Notes under the pieces: model-generated
The model's input: only the letters and a program-made list of their open reading frames with translations
Databases searched by the model: none
What the model was told of the DNA's origin: nothing
Shown: positions 26,181 through 33,337 of the stretch, piece by piece
Layout: each line of letters begins with the position of its first letter
Numbering within the stretch: the stretch's first letter is position 1
Program-made: the position numbers and the translations under genes
Assembly: GCA_019456225.1 (NCBI GenBank)
Contig: VRUI01000024.1
Span: 1-57,628 of the forward strand
DNA: 57,628 nt
Origin: Planctomycetota bacterium
GTDB lineage: Bacteria > Planctomycetota > Phycisphaerae > Sedimentisphaerales > Anaerohalosphaeraceae
Direction: 5' to 3'

Positions 26181-26501
26181 CTACGCATTAATCCCTTCCG
26201 GTCCAATACTAACAAGCGGAAGATGCGAACATTCTGCCTGGTTGAAGCAAAAAACGCGTTTTAGGCGTGAAATCAAAGAATCTGGATTCTTTGGGGTGGA
26301 AGATGCGAAAGTACGAAGGTTAGAAGGTTTTGGTTGAAAAAGCGTGTTAATTGCTTCCTGGAACTGGTCCGGGGATAATTGCCCGATTTTTCTACAGATA
26401 CCTGCCCACTGGGCGGGATCGATGCCGTCTGCGAGGGTACACCATACTCCGGTTTCTGCGATACTGGGGATGTCAAAAAGTAGGGGCTGAGTGTTGTTCA
26501 T
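26181..26501 (-). CDS. small protein of unknown function
   Basis: A 106-residue protein with AAAGGA seven bases before the start. It begins MNNTQPLLFDIPSIAETGVW and ends in a proline- and isoleucine-containing tail. There is no signal peptide and no motif I recognise. It lies upstream of the DUF2075 gene on the same strand and faces away from the sigma-54-type promoter. A regulatory partner of the helicase or a phage repressor-like protein are possibilities without direct support. Confidence 0.45.
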   Translation of the reverse strand: MNNTQPLLFDIPSIAETGVWCTLADGIDPAQWAGICRKIGQLSPDQFQEAINTLFQPKPSNLRTFASSTPKNPDSLISRLKRVFCFNQAECSHLPLVSIGPEGINA

Positions 26502-26790
26502 AATTCGGTCCTTTCAACTAAGTCTTTATAAAATAAGTAGTTAAAAGAGTTGCGGAGGGACTTGATAAAACAGAGGTCGGTTCTACTCTCACTGATAAAT
26601 AATCTATCGGCAGACCGCCAGAATTTCAATAAAAAATTCTAGCGATTAGCAATCAGCTTAAAAATCATAGCATTTTTGCCACGATTTTGTCAAAATTGCC
26701 AGAAATGGCAGTCTGTAGGACTTCACATTAAACTACGTAAGTCTCTGTATAGTGGATAGTTATGTATATTACGCGACACATTTAATATTC

Positions 26791-26806
26791 TGGCATGATA
26801 ATTGCT
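26791..26806 (+). promoter_or_regulatory. sigma-54-type promoter ahead of the replication/integration module
   Basis: TGGCATGATAATTGCT matches the sigma-54 consensus TGGCAYR-N4-TTGCW at every defined position, with the GG and GC doublets at the required spacing. Transcription would start near 26817, about 108 bases before the gene at 26925. The spacer 26502-26909 holds no gene. No enhancer-binding protein is encoded in the element, so a host activator would be needed. Confidence 0.6.
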
Positions 26807-26843
26807 TTGTTATAGGACGTAGCATTTGATAAGCAAATATGTC

Positions 26844-26896
26844 GCCCTGCGGCAGATAGTGCTTCAGGGCATAATTATATTTACCGGCGGAGCCGG
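26844..26896 (+). promoter_or_regulatory. two hairpins in the 5' leader of the replication operon
   Basis: GCCCTG/CAGGGC (26844-26849 with 26865-26870) and CCGGC/GCCGG (26884-26888 with 26892-26896) lie between the sigma-54-type site and the GGAGGAG ribosome site at 26912-26918. They could affect translation or RNA stability. No T-run follows, so they are not terminators. Confidence 0.35.
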
Positions 26897-26924
26897 GTAA
26901 CCTCTATTCATGGAGGAGTATTAT

Positions 26925-28157
26925 ATGTCCCACTATTCGTTAAAATCGTTTCTGCGAAATACCAAAAACTCCCTTCTACAGACATTCTTTGATCGAGAAG
27001 GTGTCATAAGTAATTTCAAGTGGGAAATTAAAGGTGAAGGGGGAAAAGTAAAACCTTTACCTGAGAATGAAGTAAATGCCCTCGCAGAGGAAATCGAGAA
27101 GATCAATTCTGATCGTCGTGTAAAACTGATTAGCAAACTTAAAGATATTACTTCGCTGGCGGACGAAGATATAATTTTTGCGATGATTGACCACGGTAAG
27201 AAACCCAAATACGGCGCTAAGCTGGTTGACGAATTTACTGAAAACGAAATCATAGGCCCCTTTGATAGAGCCATGTGGGTAAATCTACACCATGACGATC
27301 TGTATAAGTATACTCTCAAATACGTACAAGTTATCAGTACAAACGGAACAAGAGATTTTTTGATAGAGAGAAGAAAAGACTACAAGACTAACAAAATCAA
27401 ATTAAATACATTCAAGGATAATGTTGTCAAGCATTATAAAGGCAGGGGACGAGGTGATAAATGTATAATTGACGATTACCATAAGAAAGATGATGATATC
27501 GAACAATATTGTTATTATATCTTCCAGGAGGATAGCGTCAAATCTGTACTTAAGTTCAACGAAAAAGGCGATGACGTTGAAAGAAATCCGCAGCATCGGA
27601 TATTTGAAAACATATTCTTTTTTGAACCTATGACAGGCAATCTTCGCATCCATGCAAGCGGCGAAAAAAACACGGAAAAACTAGCAGACCTTTTCTGTGA
27701 ACACATGTTAGGATTAAAGGTCAGACCAAACCGGGATGCAAATATTTATGATATGTCAGAAATATTAACTAACCCAAGTTTTAAGTTTGATAACGATGCG
27801 ACTATCCACAAAATTCATGTGACAGAAATTGTTTGTGACATGGGCGACAATGAGGAAATCATTCTTAAAACCATAAATAAACAAAGAAAAAAGCTCCTAC
27901 TCCTCAAGAGGTTACATACGGCCGCCAGTTCATATGGGGTTGATCCGAGCAGTGCTGAAATAACAAAGTTAAGATTTCAGGTAGAATTTACAAAGCAGGA
28001 AGGTATTAGAAAGAAAACCCGAACCAGAGAGATCGTTCTGCCCAATAGAACCGATCTGGCAGACGATTCATATGATAATATAATCCGAAGGCATATTGAA
28101 AAGAATTGGAAGTTCAAGAAATCATTGCCCGAAAACAATAGTATTAAGGCTCAATAA
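26925..28157 (+). CDS. protein of unknown function, first gene of the replication module
   Basis: A 410-residue protein. GGAGGAG at 26912-26918 favours the ATG at 26925 over the one 15 bases earlier. The protein is lysine-, aspartate- and glutamate-rich, soluble, and shows long charged helices plus beta segments (for example TLKYVQVISTNG and HRIFENIFFFEP). I see no nucleotide-binding loop, zinc site or DNA-binding motif. It is followed one base after its stop by the next gene, so the two are co-expressed. It might be a phage replication or defence gene; I cannot tell. Confidence 0.6.
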   Translation: MSHYSLKSFLRNTKNSLLQTFFDREGVISNFKWEIKGEGGKVKPLPENEVNALAEEIEKINSDRRVKLISKLKDITSLADEDIIFAMIDHGKKPKYGAKLVDEFTENEIIGPFDRAMWVNLHHDDLYKYTLKYVQVISTNGTRDFLIERRKDYKTNKIKLNTFKDNVVKHYKGRGRGDKCIIDDYHKKDDDIEQYCYYIFQEDSVKSVLKFNEKGDDVERNPQHRIFENIFFFEPMTGNLRIHASGEKNTEKLADLFCEHMLGLKVRPNRDANIYDMSEILTNPSFKFDNDATIHKIHVTEIVCDMGDNEEIILKTINKQRKKLLLLKRLHTAASSYGVDPSSAEITKLRFQVEFTKQEGIRKKTRTREIVLPNRTDLADDSYDNIIRRHIEKNWKFKKSLPENNSIKAQ

Positions 28158-28158
28158 A

Positions 28159-28743
28159 ATGGAATTAAAAGAACATCTGGCGGTATTAGCCAAAAGAGAA
28201 AAAAGCAAGGTAGGTAATATCATTGCAGCGTACGAGGTGAAGAGGTGGCCTGAAGGTAGACTGGATGAACTCGTTGATATGGGGATGCTTATATCTATAG
28301 AGAATGCGACCACAATTAAATGCCCCTGTTGTTCTAAGGGGTGTCCGGTTGAACCAATTAGGGGGACGGCTAATGATGGAACCGTGTATTATGAAGTCTT
28401 ATGCACGAAAGAAGGCAGCAGCGATGTTGATCCTTTCTACTTAAAACAATGGCAGATAACCAAAAAAATAAGAAGGTTTCTGCCAAAGACACTGAAAAGA
28501 CGAAAACGCAAAGCTTCGCCGGATTTGTCTCAACGAGAAACAGATATCTACCGAATGGTGTATGCAGAGAACAAAACACCAATGGAAGTTGCGATTACAT
28601 TTAAATGTACAGCTCAGAATATTTACAAGCACTTACATAATGCCGAAAAAAAATTGGCCGCAAAGAACTCTAGGTCTATAAGTACCGAAAGGTCTCAAGA
28701 TTTACCGCACGATAAACGGGGGCAGGAAAGCATAGAGGGGTAG
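28159..28743 (+). CDS. zinc-ribbon-like protein with sigma region 4-like HTH
   Basis: A 194-residue protein starting one base after the upstream stop; the longer frame from 28096 would overlap that gene. Cysteines at 55, 57, 58 and 62 (KCPCCSKGCP) suggest metal binding. Residues about 120-170 (LSQRETDIYRMVYAENKTPMEV, then AQNIYKHLHNAEKKL) look like a sigma-70 region 4 or LuxR-type helix-turn-helix. A transcriptional regulator that works with the preceding unknown protein is plausible. The C-terminus is charged and probably disordered. Confidence 0.6.
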   Translation: MELKEHLAVLAKREKSKVGNIIAAYEVKRWPEGRLDELVDMGMLISIENATTIKCPCCSKGCPVEPIRGTANDGTVYYEVLCTKEGSSDVDPFYLKQWQITKKIRRFLPKTLKRRKRKASPDLSQRETDIYRMVYAENKTPMEVAITFKCTAQNIYKHLHNAEKKLAAKNSRSISTERSQDLPHDKRGQESIEG

Positions 28744-28929
28744 CAGGTGCTGTGTATACATCTCAATAAGCAGTAAACCTCATATTCAACCTTATAACTT
28801 TTTTTGTAATTTCTCTAAATCATTTAACTAAATAGAGTTAGGAGAGGTGCGCGCTTAAAAAGTTGACTGAATGGTTGGTCTCATTCCTTAGAGCATAGGT
28901 AATGCTAATTAATGTTAAGGAATGTAATC

Positions 28930-29193
28930 ATGGCAAAGCAAAAGCAAGAACAAGTAAACCAGACACAACCACCTTTGGCGATCTCTGCTAAAGAGCTCGC
29001 CGCCATCCTCGGAGTATCACTTCGTCACGTATGCCGTCTGGACGAAAAAAAGATGTTGCCGAAAGCACTTTGGTTGGGTGGTTCGCGGAAATGGCTTCGG
29101 AAAGAAATCGAAGCATTTTTGGAAGCTGGAGCTCCCGATAGGGAAGTCTGGGAAGCTATAAAGGACGGAGGTAACTATGATTCGTGTAAATAA
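28930..29193 (+). CDS. excisionase-like HTH protein
   Basis: An 87-residue protein from the ATG at 28930, with AAGG nine bases upstream. The segment ISAKELAAILGVSLRHVCRLDEKK is the winged helix-turn-helix seen in phage AlpA/Xis-type proteins, and the following LPKALWLGGSRKWLRKEIEAFL is its usual wing. It probably controls excision or early transcription. It overlaps the primase gene by 17 bases. The 28744-28929 gap contains no gene. Confidence 0.72.
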   Translation: MAKQKQEQVNQTQPPLAISAKELAAILGVSLRHVCRLDEKKMLPKALWLGGSRKWLRKEIEAFLEAGAPDREVWEAIKDGGNYDSCK

Positions 29194-29959
29194 GAACAAC
29201 CCCTGCAAAATTTGTTTGAAACCAGACTGGTGCGTTTACTCCGAGGATGGTCAAGTCGCAATCTGTGCGAGAATTTCCGAAGGTTCAAAGAAACGCTGTG
29301 GCGATGCTGGTTGGCTGCATGTAATCGGTCCCGATACTGGACAAGCAAAGAATGTTAAATTCAACATTCAAAAGCCGGATAACAAACCTAAACCAGACTT
29401 CGACAGACTTGTCAGAAGCTACCAGGAAAGGCTAAGCGACAGGCAGCTGCGTTGGCTGGGCGAAAGTCTGGGAATATCTCCGATAAGCCTTCAACGGCTT
29501 GGTGTCGGCTGGGACGGAAAATCCTTTACATTTCCGATGTCCGACGAGAATCAAAAGATCATCGGGATTCGTCGCCGCTATGGGGACGGTAGGAAGTTTG
29601 CGGTTAAGGGTAGCTGTAACGGTCTGTTTATTCCGCAAGGTCTCTCTGAAAGCGGGCCTTTATTTATCACAGAAGGCCCAACAGATTGCGGGGCTGCTTT
29701 GGATTTAGGGTTTGATTCTATTGGTAGACCAAACTGCGACAGCAAGGTCGACATGACTGTTAGATTCGCCCGTGGCTCCAGGATAACGATTGTCGCCGAT
29801 AACGATGCCGTCGGTATCGCTGGGGCTAAAAAGCTATCTGCTAAGCTGATAGAGTGTTGTCCGGAAGTTAAGATCATTACGCCGCCGCTTGGCATTAAAG
29901 ACCTTCGGCAGTGGAAGCAACTTGGGTTAAGCAAAGGATGGAATAATGATGGATCTTAA
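29177..29959 (+). CDS. phage primase with zinc-binding head and TOPRIM domain
   Basis: The protein has 260 residues and GGAGG five bases before the start. C10, C13, C19, C30 and C41 form a zinc-ribbon-like head, as in DNA primases. The TOPRIM core is clear: E166 in FITEGPTDC and D208/D210 in IVADNDAVG. This is the short primase form of phages and satellites and would make RNA primers for element replication. The gene overlaps the HTH gene before it and the DUF3987 gene after it, forming one translation block. Confidence 0.85.
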   Translation: MIRVNKNNPCKICLKPDWCVYSEDGQVAICARISEGSKKRCGDAGWLHVIGPDTGQAKNVKFNIQKPDNKPKPDFDRLVRSYQERLSDRQLRWLGESLGISPISLQRLGVGWDGKSFTFPMSDENQKIIGIRRRYGDGRKFAVKGSCNGLFIPQGLSESGPLFITEGPTDCGAALDLGFDSIGRPNCDSKVDMTVRFARGSRITIVADNDAVGIAGAKKLSAKLIECCPEVKIITPPLGIKDLRQWKQLGLSKGWNNDGS

Positions 29960-31403
29960 CGATGGACGTACTATAGACACTAAGAAAGCCAGGCGAATGC
30001 CGGATGAGTTTGAGCCGTTTCCGGTTGAGTTTTTGCCCGAGCCGATCAGAAGCTACATAGTTGATGGCGCAGAGGCGCTTGGGTGTGATCCTGCGTTTAT
30101 TATCATTCCAATGCTTAGCATTCTTGCATCTTCGATAGGCAATTCGCGATGTGTAAAACTCAAAGGAACATGGACTGAACCGGCGATCTTGTGGACGGCT
30201 GTAATCGGCGAATCTGGGGCAATGAAAACTCCGGCAATATCTTATGCAATGCAGCCTTTAAAGAAAATGCAGTTAGAGTCCTTTCGAGACTATGACGAAA
30301 AGATGGTTGATTACAATGAAAGCAAAAGGCAGTATGACCAGGACATGAAAAAGAGAAAAAAGAGTGACCCGCTGCCTGATGAGCCAAGAGAACCTGTTGC
30401 TAATCGTTATTTCTGCAACGACACGACAATAGAAGCTCTCGCCGCAATCCTGAACACGTCGCCGCGCGGGATTCTTCAATCCTGTGACGAATTAAGCGGA
30501 TGGATGAACTCCTTCAATTCGTATAAAGGCGGCAAGGGTTCTGATGAAGCACGCTGGCTAGAAATGTACAATGCCGGAATGCTGCTTGTAGATAGAAAGA
30601 GCGGCACGCCAAGGACGATTCGCATTCCTAATGCGTCTGTGAGTATCTGCGGTGGCATACAGCCCGATATTCTTCGCAGGTCGCTGACCAGAGAATATTA
30701 CGAAAGTGGGATCGTCGCGAGATTTTTGATGGCAATGCCACCACGTCAACCAAAAGTGTGGCGGGATGCTGATGTATCTCCGCTGCTTATAGAGAGTGTA
30801 GAAGTGGTCTTCAGAAAACTGGTTGAACTGCAAATGGACGACGATGGCATCGGCGGATTTAAAGCTAAGCCATTATCGCTTAATCCAGCAGCGCAGGACC
30901 TGTGGGTCGCATTTTACAACGACCATGGAATTGAGCAGGCAGAACTGTCCGGAGACCTTGCTGCAGTCTGGAGCAAGCTTGAAGCGACAGCGTCCAGGCT
31001 GGCACTGATTATACATTGTGTGCGAGCTGCCGCCGGTGATCCTGACCTGGCAAGCGAAGATTATATCGATAGTGATAGTATTGCTGCAGGTGTATTGATC
31101 GTCCAATGGTTCAAAGCAGAACTGAAACGCATTTATGTGGTCCTTAGCGAAGATGAGCTTAAGCGGGATCAGCGAAAGCTCCTTGAAGTAATACGGGCTA
31201 GAGGCGGAAAAATTTCAGTTCGCAATCTTCGCCGGTCAAGCAGGAGTTACCAGGGCGACGGTGTTGCAAAAGATGCATTGCAAGGACTTGTTGACATCGG
31301 CTGGGGGCAATGGCAGTTCATACCAGCAGGAACCGATGGAGGTCGGCCAAGTGAGTTATTTGTGTTAAACAATGATAGCGGTGATGCCAAAACCCCTGAA
31401 TAA
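29946..31403 (+). CDS. DUF3987-type replication protein
   Basis: A 485-residue protein whose start overlaps the primase stop by 14 bases (two ATGs at 29946 and 29949 are possible). The N-terminal FLPEPIRSYIVDGAEALG and the region WTAVIGESGAMKTPAISYAM, with a degenerate P-loop GESGAMKT, match the DUF3987 family, RecA-like NTPases found next to primases in prophages and plasmids. A helicase-like or replication-initiator role is expected. C-terminal residues about 400-470 look like a winged-helix DNA-binding domain (GGKISVRNLRRSS). Confidence 0.82.
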   Translation: MMDLNDGRTIDTKKARRMPDEFEPFPVEFLPEPIRSYIVDGAEALGCDPAFIIIPMLSILASSIGNSRCVKLKGTWTEPAILWTAVIGESGAMKTPAISYAMQPLKKMQLESFRDYDEKMVDYNESKRQYDQDMKKRKKSDPLPDEPREPVANRYFCNDTTIEALAAILNTSPRGILQSCDELSGWMNSFNSYKGGKGSDEARWLEMYNAGMLLVDRKSGTPRTIRIPNASVSICGGIQPDILRRSLTREYYESGIVARFLMAMPPRQPKVWRDADVSPLLIESVEVVFRKLVELQMDDDGIGGFKAKPLSLNPAAQDLWVAFYNDHGIEQAELSGDLAAVWSKLEATASRLALIIHCVRAAAGDPDLASEDYIDSDSIAAGVLIVQWFKAELKRIYVVLSEDELKRDQRKLLEVIRARGGKISVRNLRRSSRSYQGDGVAKDALQGLVDIGWGQWQFIPAGTDGGRPSELFVLNNDSGDAKTPE

Positions 31404-31458
31404 GCAGCATTAAAGGGTTTTGGCAACGGCAACAGTATAAAGAAAGTACAGGTGTAAT

Positions 31459-31740
31459 ATGAGTCAGCAAGAACAAAATTATTCGTTTAATATTTCCTCG
31501 GTAATCCCAGACGGCAACGGCGGGTTTATGCCCTGCCCGGAATTGATGACAGAAGACGAGCTTATTCGGCTGCTTAGAGTACCGGAAATAAGCAAGGCCA
31601 AGGATTATCATAACGTGATAACTCACTTGAAAAAAAACCGCGATTTGCCCTGTATTCATATTTGCAGGCAACCATTATATCCCGCTTCGGCGATTGCTGA
31701 GTGGGTAAAAAAAAGTACAGAAAATAAGGTGCAATTATGA
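31459..31740 (+). CDS. small helix-turn-helix-like protein upstream of integrase
   Basis: A 93-residue protein. From about 30 on, MTEDELIRLLRVPEISKAKDYHNVITHLKK followed by LPCIHICRQPLYPASAIAEWVKK has the layout of an excisionase-type winged helix (helix pair, wing, closing helix). It lies about 90 bases before the integrase start, the usual place of a recombination directionality factor. With the HTH gene at 28930 the element has two candidates for that role. Confidence 0.6.
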   Translation: MSQQEQNYSFNISSVIPDGNGGFMPCPELMTEDELIRLLRVPEISKAKDYHNVITHLKKNRDLPCIHICRQPLYPASAIAEWVKKSTENKVQL

Positions 31741-31828
31741 TTTTATATTGTATTTATGATGACAGGCGATGTATAATAATGACGGATCGGTCTTGCTGGC
31801 TTATGTCAGGAAAGGAGGTTCGACCATT

Positions 31829-33022
31829 ATGGCTGAACTAGTAAGATTGAAAAAAAGACCGTCAAGAGACGGCCGCTCATTTAAATATTATATGGAATTT
31901 GTAGATGAGAATGGCAAGAGAAAACGCTCATCACTGGGACACGCCAACAAGAGGAAAGCGGAAAAGCAACGGGCTCAACTAGAACGTGATCTGAAGCTGG
32001 GGATTATAAAGCCAAAGTCAATGAGACTTAGCAACTTCCTCAAGGACAGCATCGAACGTTCAAAGGGCCAGGTAAGAGACAGCACCGTCCGTGAAACAAG
32101 CAAAGCACTTAGGGATTTAATCGGATGTGTCGGCAACATTGATTTTCGCAATATCACCCATGACCATGGCGAGAAGTATTTGCAGTATTGTCGCGATAAT
32201 GGCAATGCTCCTGGTACGGTATCCAAGAAGCTTCGGCATCTAAAACGATTGTTCCAGCTGGCGAAAGAACGAAGACAACTCGACGATAATCCGCTTCAGT
32301 ATGTCAAGCAACCAAAGACGCCCACCAAGAAAGTAAACATCTATACGCCCGACCAGTGCTTTCGTATGGTAAAAGCCGCTGGCGAATATGAAGCGGAAAA
32401 GCCCTATCTTGAGTGGAAGCTTCTAATTAGTATGGCTTTGTGTACTGGAATGCGTCGAGGTGAACTGCTGAACGTCACGTGGTCTGATATAGACTTTGCC
32501 TGCATGAGTGTTGAGGTTGCCCACAAGGACAGCACTGAGCACGTCTGGGAGTGGCATATCAAGGACACCGACAGAAGAACACTGCCTCTGACTAGTGAAG
32601 TCTTTGCCATGCTTGTAGAGCTGCATTCTAAGCGTCCTGATGGGTATCCGTATGTATTCGTACCCGAAGACCGGTATGACTACATACAGGGCCTCAGAAA
32701 GCAGGGTAAATGGACAGTTGAGCATGGAAGATGCCCGGTACATAATTTCACCCGCATGTTTAAGCGTATTTTGCAGATTGCAGCTATAAGCAAAGGTGAA
32801 TTTCATGATTTACGCCGGACTTGTCTTTCTCACTGGTTATCGTCGGGGTTGAGTGAATTTGAGGTTATGACCCTTGCTGGCCATTCTAAGTTTGAAACGA
32901 CCAGAAAATTTTACCTGGCTGTAAATAAAAGCTTAGTATCCAAGGCAAGAGAAGCTTCAAGTAATGGGCCTGAGTCACAATCTGGCACACACTTGTCACG
33001 CACCCCTGTCTCAGATGAGTAG
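31829..33022 (+). CDS. tyrosine recombinase (phage integrase)
   Basis: A 397-residue protein; AAAGGAGG at 31811-31818 sets the start at 31829 instead of 31769. An N-terminal arm-binding-like region is followed by a SAM-like core-binding domain (about 65-155) and the catalytic domain. Active-site residues are R209 (TGMRRGE), K245, H326-x-x-R329 (FHDLRRT), H352 (GHS) and Y362 (KFYLAV). All are present, so it should be active. It ends 47 bases before the 3' end of tRNA-Asp, which is the standard arrangement for integration into that tRNA. Confidence 0.93.
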   Translation: MAELVRLKKRPSRDGRSFKYYMEFVDENGKRKRSSLGHANKRKAEKQRAQLERDLKLGIIKPKSMRLSNFLKDSIERSKGQVRDSTVRETSKALRDLIGCVGNIDFRNITHDHGEKYLQYCRDNGNAPGTVSKKLRHLKRLFQLAKERRQLDDNPLQYVKQPKTPTKKVNIYTPDQCFRMVKAAGEYEAEKPYLEWKLLISMALCTGMRRGELLNVTWSDIDFACMSVEVAHKDSTEHVWEWHIKDTDRRTLPLTSEVFAMLVELHSKRPDGYPYVFVPEDRYDYIQGLRKQGKWTVEHGRCPVHNFTRMFKRILQIAAISKGEFHDLRRTCLSHWLSSGLSEFEVMTLAGHSKFETTRKFYLAVNKSLVSKAREASSNGPESQSGTHLSRTPVSDE

Positions 33023-33030
33023 GCGCAAAA

Positions 33031-33064
33031 AAAACAGCGTTCTTGTTGCCAAAAACGCTGTTTT
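33031..33064. terminator. bidirectional terminator between integrase and tRNA-Asp
   Basis: An 11-bp perfect stem (33031-33041 with 33054-33064) and 12-base loop. Its + strand ends in TTTT and its - strand in a long T-run (A-run at 33027-33034), so it can end both the integrase transcript and the convergent tRNA transcript. Confidence 0.8.
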
Positions 33065-33068
33065 ATAA

Positions 33069-33142
33069 CGAGGCCGAAGGGACTCGAACCCTCAACCTTC
33101 GGATCGACAGTCCGATGCTCTAACCAATTGAGCTACGACCCC
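33069..33142 (-). tRNA. tRNA-Asp (GTC)
   Basis: On the - strand, a full cloverleaf can be drawn: acceptor stem GGGGTCG with CGGCCTC (with G-T pairs), D-arm GCTC/GAGC, anticodon stem TCGGA/TCCGA with loop CTGTCGA giving anticodon GTC, and T-arm with TTCGAGT. The discriminator is G, as expected for Asp. CCA is not encoded. The 3' end faces the integrase, so it is the probable attachment target of the element. The part of the tRNA 3' half that should be duplicated at the other end was not found in this window. Confidence 0.95.
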
Positions 33143-33160
33143 GTCAAATTGTGAGGGGTA

Positions 33161-33189
33161 ATTCTGCACTAAATTGACTATTATGTCAA
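33161..33189 (-). promoter_or_regulatory. promoter of tRNA-Asp
   Basis: On the - strand, a perfect TTGACA (33184-33189) and CAGAAT (33161-33166) are 17 bases apart, 18 bases upstream of the tRNA 5' end. The rest of the spacer to 33337 holds no gene. Confidence 0.55.
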
Positions 33190-33337
33190 ATGGTTTTATC
33201 TAAAAAACTTACTTTTTTTGGAAAAAAGTGCGTTTTATATTCGTCACCTTGAAAATAAGGCCTAAATGAGGGTATATTTTTGTCAAAAATTTGCTTTTTT
33301 CACGTTTTTTATCCAAAAACAGTCCCCTTTTTCCTGC

